From contig CAJNDS010000001.1 of assembly GCA_905221605.1 (NCBI GenBank), forward strand, positions 1,258,525 through 1,322,524: a stretch of DNA of 64,000 nt. The letters run 5' to 3'. Shown in pieces: positions 9,682 to 18,998 of this stretch. The DNA comes from Symbiodinium natans (lineage: Eukaryota > Sar > Dinophyceae > Suessiales > Symbiodiniaceae). A program made the translations under genes and the position numbers. A model generated the notes under the pieces. That model saw nothing but the letters and a program-made list of their open reading frames with translations, made no database searches and had not been told where the DNA came from. Numbering within the stretch: position 1 is the first letter of the stretch; every line of letters begins with the position of its first letter.

Positions 9682-9792
9682 GCTCCATGGTGGCAGCGAG
9701 TCACAGGAGCCTTCGCAGGAGGGAGCATGGTAAGAACACGCGCACGCGATTGCGGGCGACATGCTGGGGCTGCTCCATGGTGGCAGCGAGTC
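9682..9792 (+). repeat. duplicated coding-like segment
   Basis: The 21-base sequence GCTCCATGGTGGCAGCGAGTC occurs at 9682-9702 and again at 9772-9792. GCATGG[C/T]AAGAACA occurs at 9664 and 9725. The second GCATGGTAAGAACA looks like a GT donor, so this may be a duplicated exon end plus intron start. Confidence 0.5.
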
Positions 9793-9854
9793 CCAGGGCT
9801 GGAGCCCCCTCCGTCCCACCCCCCTGGGGGCTTCAGCCCCTTAAGCCCTTCAGC

Positions 9855-9990
9855 CCCAAACCCTAAACCCTAAACGCTAAACCCAAAACCCTGGACCCTA
9901 AACCCTAAACCCTAAATCCTAAACCCTAAACCCTAAACCCTAAGCCCTAAACCCTAAACCCGAAACCCTAAACCCTAAACCCTAAACCCG
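9855..9990 (-). repeat. CCCTAAA array
   Basis: About 19 CCCTAAA-type units immediately upstream of the candidate exon at 10004. Confidence 0.9.
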
Positions 9991-10003
9991 AAGCCTTAAC
10001 TCC

Positions 10004-10070
10004 TTCGGCGAACAGGCTGTCCGACAGCAGGCCGAGCTGAACGCAGGGAGGGCGCGGATGCACAAGGCAG
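10004..10070 (+). CDS. candidate exon, Ala/Gln-rich helix
   Basis: Open frame FGEQAVRQQAELNAGRARMH ending KA-G with a GT donor formed by GTTTAGGG, i.e. the first telomeric repeat of the following intron. The peptide looks helical or coiled-coil-like. It may belong to the same transcript as the islands at 10662-14151; no family recognised. Confidence 0.5.
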
Positions 10071-10345
10071 GTTTAGGGTTTAGGGGGTTTAGGGTTTTAG
10101 GGTTTTAGGGTTTTAGGGTTTTAGGGTTTTAGGGTTTTAGGGTTTTAGGGTTTTAGGGTTTTAGGGTTTTGGGGTTTTGGGGTTTTGGGGTTTAGGGTCT
10201 ATGTTTTAGGGTTTAGGGTCTAGGCTTTAGGGTTTTAGGGTTTAGGGCCTAGGTTTTAGGGTTTAGGGTTTTAGGGAGGGATTCTTAGGGTTTGGGGTTT
10301 AGGGTTTAAGGTTTTGGGGTGTAGGGTTTTGGGGTTTAGGGTCAC
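10071..10345 (+). repeat. TTTAGGG array with GGGTTTTA 8-mer block
   Basis: Contains a homogenised 8-base variant (GGGTTTTA) at about 10090-10170, then degenerate TTTAGGG and TTTTGGGG to 10340. The stretch 10350-10560 holds C-rich decayed repeats and no gene. Confidence 0.85.
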
Positions 10346-10661
10346 CCTCCAAAGCCGGTCGTGTTGAGTTTGCACTTCAAGCCCAGAATCCTCACACCCC
10401 AACCCCAGAGTTCTACACCCTAAGCAAAGCGCCTAAAACCCAAAGCCCTGCAACCGTAGCTTTATACCCTAAACCAAGCCCCCCCAAAAGCCCCCAGACC
10501 CAAGACTCTACACCCAAAACTTCTAAACCCCCCAAACGCCCCGAAGACCCCAACCCTCAAGAAACCCTTCGCCCTGAAGCCCGAAACCCGAAACCCTAAA
10601 CCCTAAACCCTAAACCCTGAACCCTAAACCCTAAACCCTAAACCCTAAACCTAGACCCCAG

Positions 10662-10749
10662 GAGGCCCAGCGAGTGGCCGCTTCCGTGCCCGCGAAGAGC
10701 AAGGCGAAGTCGCTGGCGCCGGGCGCACTGGCGAAGTCCCAGGCATTTC
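10662..10749 (+). CDS. candidate exon, Ala/Lys-rich
   Basis: After CCCCAG the frame EAQRVAASVPAKSKAKSLAP continues GALAKSQAFRG up to a TTTAGGG array. A second frame is also open (GGPASGRFRAREEQGEVAGA), and it is this frame that fits the phase of the exon at 10004-10070. The frame is therefore unresolved. High GC and both flanks support an exon. Confidence 0.45.
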
Positions 10750-11150
10750 GGGGGTTTAGGGTTTAGGGTTTGGGGTTTCGGGTTTGGGGTTTAGGGTTTA
10801 GGGTTTGGGGTTTAGGGTTTGGGGTTTAGGGTTTGGGGTTTAGGGTTTGGGGTTTAGGGTTTAGGGTTTGGGGTTTAGGGTTTGGGGTTTAGGGTTTAGG
10901 GTTTGGGGTTTAGGGTTTGGGGTTTAGGGTTTAGGGTTTGGGGTTTAGGGTTTAGGGTTTAGTGTTTATGGTTTAGGGTTTGGGGTCTAGGGTTTGGGGT
11001 TTAGGGTTTGGGTTTAGGGTTTGGGGTTTAGGGTTTGGGGTTTAGGGTTTAGGGTTTAGTGTTTAGGGAGTTTAGGGTTTGGGGTTTAGGGTTTGGGGCT
11101 TGTGGTTTAGGGTTTGGGGTTCAGGGTTCAGGGTTTAGTGTGTTCCAACG
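10750..11150 (+). repeat. 14-bp higher-order telomeric array
   Basis: Alternation of TTTAGGG and TTTGGGG makes a 14-base dimer repeated many times over ~400 bp. This shows amplification of a mutated pair rather than simple heptamer addition. Confidence 0.9.
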
Positions 11151-11271
11151 AGACACAGTCCCGACGCGAGCCAGGAGCCTAAACCCCAGTTCTCCTAAAC
11201 CCTTCAACCCCCTTGGGTTTAGGGTTTAGGGTTAAGGGTTTAGGGTTTAGGGGTAAGCCTGCCCGTAGCTT

Positions 11272-11498
11272 GGTAGCCCAGTGGTACCCCTTTTTTCCCT
11301 GTGTTTGTTTCAAGGTTACCTTTTTAACGTAAGCCTAGACCCTAAAATCCCTAAATCCTAAACCCAAAACCCTAAACCCTAAACCCTAAACCCTAAACCC
11401 TAAACCCTAAACCCTAAACCCTAAACCCTAAACCCTAAACCCTAAACCCTAAACCCAAAGAAGGGTGCCCTGATTCTCATATGGTTCCTGGGCTACCA
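11272..11498. repeat. TIR element family A with CCCTAAA array in its loop
   Basis: Left arm GGTAGCCCAGTGGTACCCC with a T-run, right arm AAGGGTGCCC ... CTGGGCTACC. Between them a ~120-bp CCCTAAA array (11338-11458) occupies the loop. It sits just before the AG acceptor of the candidate exon at 11518. Other family-A copies are at 26290, 48689, 49363, 57057, 58609 and 61914. Confidence 0.85.
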
Positions 11499-11517
11499 GG
11501 ATATTGAGCCATGCCAG

Positions 11518-11578
11518 GTCAAGCCTGCCCAGCCAGCACAGGCGCGGCCGGGGCCCGAAGCCGTGAACTCGGAAATAA
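11518..11578 (+). CDS. candidate exon, Pro/Ala-rich
   Basis: After TGCCAG the frame VKPAQPAQARPGPEAVNSEI is open, ending near ATAAG before TTTAGG repeats. Composition matches the Pro-rich protein completed at 14021-15355, so it may be an upstream exon of it. No domain. Confidence 0.5.
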
Positions 11579-11846
11579 GCTTTAGGTTTTAGTTTAGGGT
11601 TTAGGGTTGAGGGTTTAGTTTAGGTTTTAGAGTTTAGGATGTAGGGTCTAGGGTTTAGGGTTGAGGTCGACGGTTTAGGGTTTAGCCAGGCCCCAAGCCC
11701 CCAAGCTCTCAACTTTAGAGGGTTTGGGGTTGGAAGCCGTTAACCCTTAACAACCTTAAACCCTGAACCCTGAACCCTAAACCCTAAACCATAAACCCTA
11801 AACCCTAAACCCTACTCACTTCCTGAGTCCTTTTGGTGTCGCACAG

Positions 11847-11921
11847 GAGCGCGTCCCCGAGTCTGATGTGCCCTCGGAGCCACCGCCGGGCTGGCACTCG
11901 GCGTCCCAGGCCCTGGCATGG
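11847..11921 (+). CDS. candidate exon, Pro/Ser-rich
   Basis: CACAG acceptor, then ERVPESDVPSEPPPGWHSAS QALAW (25 codons, phase 0), with a GT donor that is the first base pair of GTTTGGGGTTTAGGG. Probably part of the same Pro-rich gene; no recognised domain. Confidence 0.55.
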
Positions 11922-12480
11922 GTTTGGGGTTTAGGGTTTAGGGTTTAGGGTTTAGGATTTAGGGTTTAGGGTTTAGGGTTTAGGATTTAGGGTTTAGGGT
12001 TTAGGGCTTAGGGCCCAAGAACATCCCAAGCCCACAGCAACGTTCCGTCAAGATGTGTGCGGGCAACAGACGCCGCAAGGCATGTTTGTTTACAGTTTTT
12101 TCGCGGATGACGACTAAGGCAAGTAACGGGCTTAGGGTTTAGGGTTTGGGTTTAGGGTTTAGGGTTTTCGAGATGTTCGCAGGAACAAGTTGTTGACCCA
12201 ACTCTCGGACGTGGTCTAAGCGACTTCAACTGCTTCTGGTGGCATGCCCAACTTCGCTGCCAAACCCAGGATTTCCCCCCGTGGAATGAGGGAACAAGGG
12301 GCCTCTGTATACCCTTTAAGGGATTCCCACCCAAGCTCCAGCCAGTTTTTGTCACAGATGCTCAATGTAAGTCGTGAGTAGTGCAGTGGCCCTGCAAATT
12401 TGTTGTGAGGGAGGCATGATCTTGAAACCAAAACAAGTTCTCCGGATCCATGGAAAGTTTAGGTTGGTCCTTAACCGTTC
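11922..12480. other. TTTAGGG arrays and unique AT-richer DNA
   Basis: TTTAGGG arrays at 11922-12008 and 12132-12166. The GC-rich island 12015-12080 has an open frame QQRSVKMCAGNRRRK (possible exon). 12170-12480 is unique DNA; GGAATGAGGGAACAAGG near 12283 with TATACCCTTTAAGGG resembles a decayed family-C hairpin. Confidence 0.5.
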
Positions 12481-12482
12481 TA

Positions 12483-12675
12483 CCCCTAAACCCTAAACCC
12501 TAAACCCTAAACCCTAAACCCTAAACCCTAAACCCTAAACCCTAAACCCTAAACCCTAAACCCTAAACCCTAAACCCTAAACCATAAACACTAAACCCTA
12601 AACCCTAAACCCTAAACCCTAAACCCTAAACCCTAAACCCTAAACCCTAAACCCTAAACCCTAAACCCTAAACTT
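12483..12675 (-). repeat. CCCTAAA array (~190 bp)
   Basis: Nearly perfect heptamers with one CCATAAACA interruption. Confidence 0.95.
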
Positions 12676-12883
12676 TTAGGGGCTTCGCCCTTGTGCGCCA
12701 GCGCAGCTTTTTGTTGAGTTGTCGTCAGTTGCTTTGCGGTTGCGCAGGCGAGGTGGTTTAAGTAAATCGAACAAAGAAGACTTTTGGGCTTTGTGCCTGT
12801 GCAGGGCAAGGAGGTTCAAGAAGAGTGAACATTTCAGCACTTTGGAGCTGTTTGAAAGCCACCCGGTGCCTTTTCGGGCTCTT

Positions 12884-13500
12884 TGCTGGTGGCTTTTTGG
12901 GGCTCTGAAGGCAACTTCCGTTGCCAATTCGGGCCTTCTGAAGCCAATTCGGGCCTTCTGAAGCCAATTTTGGGCCTTCTAAAGCTAATTTGGGCCTCTG
13001 AAGCCAGTTTTGGCCTTCTGAAGCCAATTTTGAGGCCAATTTTGGGCCTTCTAAAGCTAATTTTGGCTTCTGAGGCTTCTGAAGCCAATTTTGGCCTTCT
13101 GAAGCCAATTTTGGGCCTTCCAAAGCTAATTTTGGGCTTCTGAGGCTTCTGAAGCCAATTTTGGCCTTCTGAAGCCAATTTGCGCCTTCTAGACAAGTTT
13201 TTGATCGCCTTTTGCACTTAAACAACCATATAATATGAATCCAGACCTTGAAAAAGAAGCCTAAAAGGCAAAAGCTAATTTTGGGCTTCTGAGGCTTGAA
13301 GCCAATTTTGGCCTTCTGAAGCCAATTTTGGGCCTTCTAAAGCTAATTTTGGGCTTCTGAGGCTTCTGAAGCCAATTTTGGAAGCCAATCTGAGCTTTGA
13401 AGCTTAGGCCTTCTGAAGCCAATCTTCTGAAGCATATAGGAGCTTTTTAAGCGAATTTGGGTTTCTGAAGCCAATTCGGGCCTTCTGTTCAGCCTCTCGA
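12884..13500 (+). repeat. ~23-bp tandem repeat GAAGCCAATTTTGGGCCTTCT
   Basis: Repeats of TTCTGAAGCCAATTTTGG with variants (AAAGCTAATTTTGGGC). They are interrupted at 13195-13275 by a unique segment and then resume. Every frame through it is a repeat translation (LASEGQNWLQ-type on the minus strand), so it is not treated as a gene. Confidence 0.85.
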
Positions 13501-13591
13501 AATTTTTTCACCGAGAAAACGGTGAAACATTTTGAGGCTTAGGGCAGCCACCTATAGAATAGTTGACTTGGGCGCCACGCTGCGCTGGCGA

Positions 13592-14015
13592 ACCCTAAGC
13601 CCTAAACCCTAAACCCTAAACCCTAAACCCTAAACCCTAAACCCTAAACCCCAAACCCTAAACCCTAAACTCTAACCCCTAAGCCCTAAGCCTTAAATCC
13701 TAAACCCTAGGCGTTTTGGGGTTTGGGTTTTACGGCTTGGGTCTCTGCTTGGCAGCCTAGTCTACATGCTTCCATCAGGCCCCGTGGCCGGCGCGTGCCT
13801 GAGATGTCGCAGCGGGGGGCTCTTGCTGGGTTCTAAACCCCAGAAGCCCTAAGCCATGTACGCCCTGGATTCCCTCAAGCCCTGCGCAAAACCCTAAATC
13901 CTAAACCCTAAACCCTAAACCCGAAACCCTAAACCCTAAACCCGAAACCCGAAACCCTAAACCCGAAACCCCAAACCCTAAACCCTAAACCCTAAACCCT
14001 AAAACCCCAAAAGCC
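13592..14015 (-). repeat. CCCTAAA arrays around a unique island
   Basis: Arrays at 13592-13710 and 13890-14015 (with CCCGAAA variants). The island at 13715-13880 is GC-rich and contains CCATCAG acceptor-like sequence but no convincing frame. Confidence 0.8.
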
Positions 14016-14020
14016 CTAAG

Positions 14021-14151
14021 TCCACCCTCTGCGAAGCCCAAGCAATCCGAGGTGGCTCCAGGTCCACCTCCGGCCGCGCCACCCCAAACCCCAAGATTGG
14101 CAGGAAGTGCCGGCGACGACATGGCACCGCCTCCGGGCCCCTTGGCTTCAG
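14021..14151 (+). CDS. Pro-rich protein, penultimate exon
   Basis: After CCCTAAG the frame PPSAKPKQSEVAPGPPPAAP continues PQTPRLAGSAGDDMAPPPGP and ends in phase 1 at CTTCAG|GTTTAGGG. It joins in frame to the exon at 14319, where CCGAG|GTAAC gives the same AGGT direct repeat. Composition (Pro, Ala, Gln) matches the downstream exon. Confidence 0.65.
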
Positions 14152-14318
14152 GTTTAGGGTTTAGGGTTTAGGGTTTAGGGTTTAGGGTTTAGGGTTTAGG
14201 GTTTAGGGTTTAGGGTTTAGTGTTTAGGTCTTCCATGTTTCATGAGTGGGAGTTCTGCGTTCTGTGTACATGCGTTTGTAGGGCCCTTCGAAACCCGAAA
14301 ACGCCCACGGAAGCCGAG
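14152..14318 (+). other. intron (GT-AG) starting with a TTTAGGG array
   Basis: The donor GT is the first GTTTAGGG of a ~75-bp TTTAGGG array; the acceptor is CCGAG. AGGT is present at both ends as a direct repeat. The unique part (14230-14318) has an in-frame stop at 14279, which supports removal. Confidence 0.6.
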
Positions 14319-15355
14319 GTAACTTCGCAGCTCCAGAGCCTGCCCTTCGTTACAAGTCAGGCCAGGGGCCACCTACGGAATTCCTGGCAGATCCACACAA
14401 GCACATACCAGCAAACTACCCCCCAGCCCCCCAAGCACCGCAAGGACAGGGTCGCCGGGACGCCTACCCCGCGCACCAAAGCCACCCTTACCCAGACCCC
14501 CGTCCGCCCTATCCGATTCAGCACGGATACCGGCCACAGTCTCCGCCAGCCCCCAACCCTTACCAGAGCCAACCTCCAAACACGCGCCACTCCCATGGGT
14601 CCCAGGCCCAGACACCTCCCCAGGCTCCACCTCAGGGATCCGAGACCTCGAAGTACCCACCTCGTGAGCCCCCAGCTCAAAAGCCCAAAGCGCCATATCC
14701 GTCCCAGAGCGCATGGGGCCCGCGAGACAACAGGGAGACGCCCCCAAGCTCTTGGGGTGCCCGTGCCGACATGAAGTCGGGAGAGGGACACCGCCTGCGT
14801 CGCCGCAGGCGCCACCGCTCCACGCGGGAGCCCACGGACCGACCGGCCTCTCACCGGCGCTCGCATCGGCGGAGGCGAGACCGCAGCCGCAGTCGAAGAG
14901 CAACTCCCGAGAGACCCCCTGGAGATCATGGCGCTGTGCCGGCTCAGATGCAGCCGCCAAAGCAGCCGCCAATGCAGCCGCCAAAGCAGCCGATGCAGCC
15001 GCCAACGCAGCCTGGCCCGCCTCCGCGTGCTCGGGAAGAGCGACCGTGGCCTTACGCAAATCCTTCAATCCCTCACCCTGCAGTTCCGCCATCACGGCCA
15101 CCGTTTCCCGACCGGGTCGACCGGCCGGTCGTGCAACGCGCCCCGCCGTCGCACTTGGCGCAGCCGCACGCAACGCAGCAGCGCTTGCCGCAGGCACACG
15201 TGCCGCAGCACTCGCTGCCACCGCAGGCGCGGATGCAGCAGGCACCACCGCAGGCACAACCCCGCGCGCCTCACGGAGGACGGGAGCCCAGCCGTCCGCC
15301 ACCTGCGTGGAGGGACCTCGCGCAGCCGCAGCGGCCGCGGCCCCACCCTTATTGA
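14319..15355 (+). CDS. Pro/Gln-rich protein with Arg-rich RS-like segment (terminal exon)
   Basis: One open frame of 344 codons to a stop at 15353-15355. The first ~150 residues are Pro/Gln/Tyr-rich (e.g. RPPYPIQHGYRPQSPPAPNP). Next comes an Arg-rich block of about 45 residues (HRLRRRRRHRS ... RRRRDRSRSRRATPERP) resembling an RS domain. A Pro/Gln/His-rich tail follows, with MQPPKQPPMQPPKQP repeats. This composition is typical of disordered RNA-processing or spliceosomal cofactors, but no folded domain is present, so function is inference. The frame is closed upstream by a stop at 14279, which fits a start at the 14319 acceptor. Opposite-strand and other-frame ORFs here are shadows of the GC-rich composition. 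Confidence 0.7.
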
Positions 15356-15611
15356 GGAATGCGACATGAACCACTGCTTGCTCGCAGACGCGTTTGAGCC
15401 CAGGAAATGTGCACATGGCCTTCAGCTCAGGTGGTCGGAGTCCTCCGCCCCAGCAGGGGTTTCTGCAGCACCGGTGCCGGTGCCAGCAGCCGTGGCGCCG
15501 CCGTTTGGCCGCAATCGTTTCTTAGGGTCCCGGATACCCCAACATGATAGCAATAATGCATTCAACTCATTCAGGGCCCTCATTCTGGCAGGTGGAATTA
15601 GGGATAAGTAA
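15356..15611 (+). other. possible 3' exon or UTR
   Basis: Still GC-rich. Another frame reads PAGVSAAPVPVPAAVAPPFG then FRALILAGGIRDK and stops at 15611. If a short intron lies near 15300-15430 (candidate AG at CTCGCAG or CTCAG), this would be an alternative C-terminus of the Pro-rich protein; otherwise it is 3' UTR. Confidence 0.35.
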
Positions 15612-15659
15612 GGTGCATGACGGTGTATACTCCTTAATTCGAGGGGTGTGAGGATGAGG

Positions 15660-16110
15660 GTTCAGGGTTCAGGGTTTAGGGTATAGGGTTTAGGGTTCAG
15701 GGTTTAGGGTTCGGGGTTTAGGGTGAGCTCCATTTGGGAGGTTCGACGCGCAAGAGTCCTACAGCTACAGCAGCCGGCATCTCAGTTCGTCCGACTTGCC
15801 CATCTGCCTTGAAACCCTAAACCCCAAGCCCCAAACCTTATACCCCAAACCCCACACCCCACACCCCACACCCCACACCCCACGCCCCAAACCCCAAACC
15901 CCAAACCCCAAACCCCAAACCCCAAACCCCAAACCCCAAACCCCAAACCCCAAACCCCAAACCCCAAACCCCAAACCCGAAACCCTAAACCCTAAACCCT
16001 AACCCTAAACCCTAAACCCTAGACCCTAGACCCTAGACCCTAAACCCTAGACCCTAAACCCTAAACCCTAAACCCTCAACCCTAAACCCTAAACCCTAAA
16101 CCCTACGCCG
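15660..16110. repeat. TTTAGGG then CCCCAAA/CCCTAAA arrays
   Basis: TTTAGGG at 15660-15724. Then CCCCACA and a pure CCCCAAA block (about 15880-15975) give way to CCCTAAA and CCCTAGA variants to 16107. The long GFGVWGL frames on the minus strand are translations of CCCCAAA. Confidence 0.9.
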
Positions 16111-16249
16111 CCCGAAGCCTTACCTGGCCCTACCTTGAGAACCCAAACCCCCAAATCCCCAAGCCCCCCACCCACCACGCCCCCAACCCCCGAAACCCCA
16201 AACCCCCGAAACCCCAAACCCCCAAACCCCCAAGCCAGAAACCCCGAAC

Positions 16250-16295
16250 CCGCTGAAGTTCTGCAAGATTTAGGGGACGACACATTCGCGCTCAG
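16250..16295 (+). CDS. candidate exon, unknown protein
   Basis: AEVLQDLGDDTFAL followed by CTCAG|GTGAGC, a canonical-looking donor. The left flank is C-rich repeat DNA. It may start the small gene ending at 18559; function unknown. Confidence 0.45.
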
Positions 16296-16550
16296 GTGAG
16301 CGGTCTGGGTCGGCGGACTCTTACAGCCGCATCCCCAGGCGTTTTAGGGTTTAGGGTTTAGGTTTAGGGTTTGGGGTTTAGGCGGTTTAGAGTTTAGGGT
16401 TTGGGGTTTAGGTTTAGGGGTTTAGGGTTTAGGGTTTTAAGCAGTCGTGTGTTTAAGTGTGAGTGGATTGTGTTTAAGTGTGGGTGGGTGTGGGTGTCGG
16501 TTGGGGGCCGGTTGGGGTTCAGGGATGTTCAGGGTGTACCTCCGGAAGCC

Positions 16551-16709
16551 CTACTTGGATCTTCAGGGTACTTAGTAACCCTGGGTTTAGGGGTTTAGGG
16601 TTTAGGGTTTAAAGGGTTATAACTGTACTTATATCCTAATAATATCTGACTAGAGTACGCACGGGGCTACTCTTATAATGGGTTACTAAGCACCCTGAAC
16701 CTCCAAGTA
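16551..16709. repeat. TIR element with TTTAGGG in its loop
   Basis: Left arm CTACTTGGATCTTCAGGGT followed by CTTAGTAACCC; right arm GGGTTACTAAG followed by CACCCTGAACCTCCAAGTA. A TTTAGGG array occupies 16583-16610 next to the left arm. Half copies of the right arm (CCATGAACCTCCAAGT) occur at 17487 and 17521. Confidence 0.7.
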
Positions 16710-16732
16710 TTGTCATCCTCAGAGGCTGACCC

Positions 16733-16885
16733 TAAACCCTAAACCCTAAACCCTAAACCCTAAACCCTAAACCCTAAACCCTAAACCCCTAAACCCCTAA
16801 ACCCCTAAACCCCTCAACCCCTCAACCCCTAAACCCCTAAACCCCTAAACCCCTAAACCCTTAAACCCTAAACCCTAAACCCTAA
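16733..16885 (-). repeat. CCCTAAA / CCCCTAAA array
   Basis: Begins as CCCTAAA and changes to an 8-mer CCCCTAAA block at about 16783-16860, then reverts. Confidence 0.9.
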
Positions 16886-16888
16886 AAG

Positions 16889-16962
16889 GCCGTCATCGCT
16901 GACATGGCCCAACGAACTCCCCGAAGCATTTCTTCGCAACCTCATAAGATTAGAAGCCCTAG
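16889..16962 (+). CDS. candidate exon, unknown protein
   Basis: After AAAAG the frame PSSLTWPNELPEAFLRNLIR continues LEAL, with protein-like composition and flanking CCCTAAA arrays on both sides. No family recognised. Confidence 0.55.
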
Positions 16963-16963
16963 A

Positions 16964-17130
16964 CAAACCCCAAACCCCAAACCCCAAACCCCAAACCCCA
17001 AACCCCAAACCCCAAACCCCAAACCCCAAACCCCAAACCCCAAACCCCAAACCCTGAACCCTAAACCCTACACCCCAATCCCTATACCCTAAAACCCTGA
17101 ACCCTGAACCCCAAACCCCAAATCTCAAAC
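16964..17130 (-). repeat. CCCCAAA array
   Basis: Homogenised CCCCAAA units (about 16965-17055) followed by mixed CCCTAAA/CCCTGAA. Confidence 0.9.
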
Positions 17131-17144
17131 CCTGCACTCCTAAG

Positions 17145-17212
17145 GCTCCTACTCGAGCGTCGGACCTATGGGAGTCGCGGCCTTAGCCTTGAAGGACGCC
17201 TCAAAGAAGGCG
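17145..17212 (+). CDS. candidate exon, unknown protein
   Basis: Acceptor CCTAAG, frame SYSSVGPMGVAALALKDASK KA, ending in phase 0 with GTTTAGGG as donor. Good reading frame but no recognised family. Confidence 0.55.
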
Positions 17213-17670
17213 GTTTAGGGTTTAGGGTTTAGGGTTTAGGGTTCAGGGTGTTTCGGCTGGCAGGGCTAGAGTTTTAGGGTGGGTTTAGGGTTTAGGGTTT
17301 AGGTTTTAGGGTTTAGGGTTTAGGGTTTAGGGTGTTTCGGGGTTAGTTAGGGTTTAGGGCTTATAGGGCTAGAGGTTTTGGGGTTTAGGGTTTAGGGTTT
17401 AGCTAAACCTTAAACCCCAAACCCTAAACCCTAAACCCTAAACCCTAAACCCTAAACCCTAAACCCTAAACCCTAAACCCTAAACCCATGAACCTCCAAG
17501 TTGTAGTTGGCTAATACGTACCATGAACCTCCAAGTAGGGGCCCTTTCGCTTTAAAGCCTGAAACCCTAAACCCTAGGCCCTAAAACCCTAAACCCTAAA
17601 CCCCAAACCCGAAACCCTAAACCCCAAACCCTAAACCCTAAACCCTAAACCCCAAACCCTACAAAAGAAA
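17213..17670. repeat. intron-like block: TTTAGGG then CCCTAAA arrays
   Basis: TTTAGGG arrays at 17213-17402 switch to CCCTAAA at 17403-17490 and 17560-17665. This is a clear donor-side G-rich, acceptor-side C-rich arrangement between the exons at 17145 and 17683. Confidence 0.85.
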
Positions 17671-17682
17671 GGTTTTCGGTAG

Positions 17683-17726
17683 GGCTCTTCTTGCCCAGGC
17701 TCCCGGCGCTTCACGCCCAGCGCCAG
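17683..17726 (+). CDS. candidate exon, unknown protein
   Basis: CGGTAG acceptor, ALLAQAPGASRPAP, then CGCCAG|GTGAGG, a textbook GT donor. Short and Pro/Ala-rich; no family. Confidence 0.5.
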
Positions 17727-18142
17727 GTGAGGGGCTGTCAGGGTTTAGGGTTTAGGGTTAGAGTTTAGGGTGTAGGGTTTAGGGGTTAGGGTATCGAGCT
17801 GCTTTCCTCCGACTTTGAGCTCGAATTCTGGCGAACTAGGCGTGAAGGCTCTTGCCGCATGGGTGTGTTTACAGACAAACAGACACGTAGCCATGGGTAC
17901 ATGTGGGCAGGGAGGGTGCAGACCTCTTTTTTTGTGGGAGGATGTCATCCTAAACCCTTATGCAATGCTCGCCGAAGCCCGCTGTCTTTATTGTGAGAGG
18001 CGAGTGGGGTTGGAGGCTTGTCGGTTCAAACGCCCCTGATATATAACCCCTAGAACCCCTCAAAACCCCCAAGCCTCCTTCAACAAACACACTAGAAAAC
18101 TCTAAACCCCATGGAAACATATTCAAACCCCCGAATGCGCAG
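17727..18142 (+). other. probable intron, mostly unique sequence
   Basis: TTTAGGG repeats at 17740-17790, then about 300 bp of unique DNA with no array. GGTTCAAACGCC near 18021 is B-box-like but no tRNA fold is visible. Confidence 0.45.
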
Positions 18143-18219
18143 GCATCTCGCCCTTTGCGGCCGCAACTCCGACCGTTGTCCCGGTGCCATCACAGCCCGC
18201 TCCGAAGGTGCCGCGACAG
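18143..18219 (+). CDS. candidate exon, Pro/Val-rich
   Basis: GCGCAG acceptor, frame ISPFAAATPTVVPVPSQPAP then KVPRQ (25 codons, ending phase 0 at CGACAG). TTTAGGG arrays follow at 18238-18310 and CCCTAAA at 18400-18500. Confidence 0.55.
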
Positions 18220-18514
18220 GGTTGGTTGAAATTATCAGGGTTTGGGGTTTAGGGTTTGGGGTTTAGGGTTTAGGGTTTAGGATTTGGGGTTTAGGGTTTA
18301 GGGTTGAGGGTATCGCGAAGTTTTGAGAGGTTTCGATTTTGACTTGGGAAGAGTTTCAAGTTACACGGACAGGGGTTAAACGCTAGCAGGCCTAACCCTC
18401 TACACCCGAAACCCTAAACCCTAAACCCCAAACCCCAAACCGCAAACCCCAAACCCCAAACCCTAAACCCTAAACCCTAACCCTAAACCCTAAACTCTCC
18501 CCTTGGAGCTCCAG

Positions 18515-18559
18515 GTCTGCCTCATGGACGGCGAGGACTACTCCGAGTCTAGCCCTTAG
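18515..18559 (+). CDS. candidate terminal exon
   Basis: CTCCAG acceptor, VCLMDGEDYSESSP then TAG stop. It may end the small gene whose exons lie at 16250-18219. 18605-18998 contains TTTAGGG repeats and unique DNA with no clear exon. Confidence 0.45.
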   Translation, partial: VCLMDGEDYSESSP

Positions 18560-18998
18560 CCGCCTTTCCTGGCACCAGAATGGACTCTAAAAGTTCGCCT
18601 ATCTAGGGTTTAGGGTTTAGGGTTTAGGGTTTAGGGTTTATGGTTTAGGGTTTAGGGTGTAGGGAGTCATGTGCCCTATTCAGGGTTCAGGGTGTTTATA
18701 AGGGTTACTCCAAACCTGCAACCCTATTGGGGTTCATGTGGTCCTCAGGTTGTGGATGGAAGGCGCACTTCGGGTTTAGAGGTTCCTTGTTTGTAGGGGC
18801 TGAGGAGAGTACCCTAAGCCCTAAACCTTAAAAGCTGCTGGGCCGTCATTCTCGGAGTCAAGAGAAGGCTGCTAGAGCTGCGAAGAGTCGAAAGGGAAGT
18901 TTTTCATAGTAGTTTCCCAGCAGCTGAGGGTACCAACTCCTAAACCCTAGACCCTGAACCCTCGACCCTAAACCCTCAACTTCCATCAGCCCCTAGCG

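Noticed and set aside
12758-13225. Minus-strand protein with LASEGQNWLQ repeats
   Set aside because: It follows a ~23-bp tandem DNA repeat in all frames; composition and lack of splice sites argue against coding.
14373-15416. Ala-rich 347-codon ORF on the minus strand
   Set aside because: It is the complement of the Pro/Gln/Arg-rich exon. The plus frame joins the upstream exon in phase and has more natural domain-like composition.
15765-16002. Long GFGVWGL- or PNPKPQT-repeat ORFs (also near 16900, 29200-29570, 20370)
   Set aside because: They are translations of CCCCAAA arrays, open only because a 7-base repeat without stops reads through in every frame.
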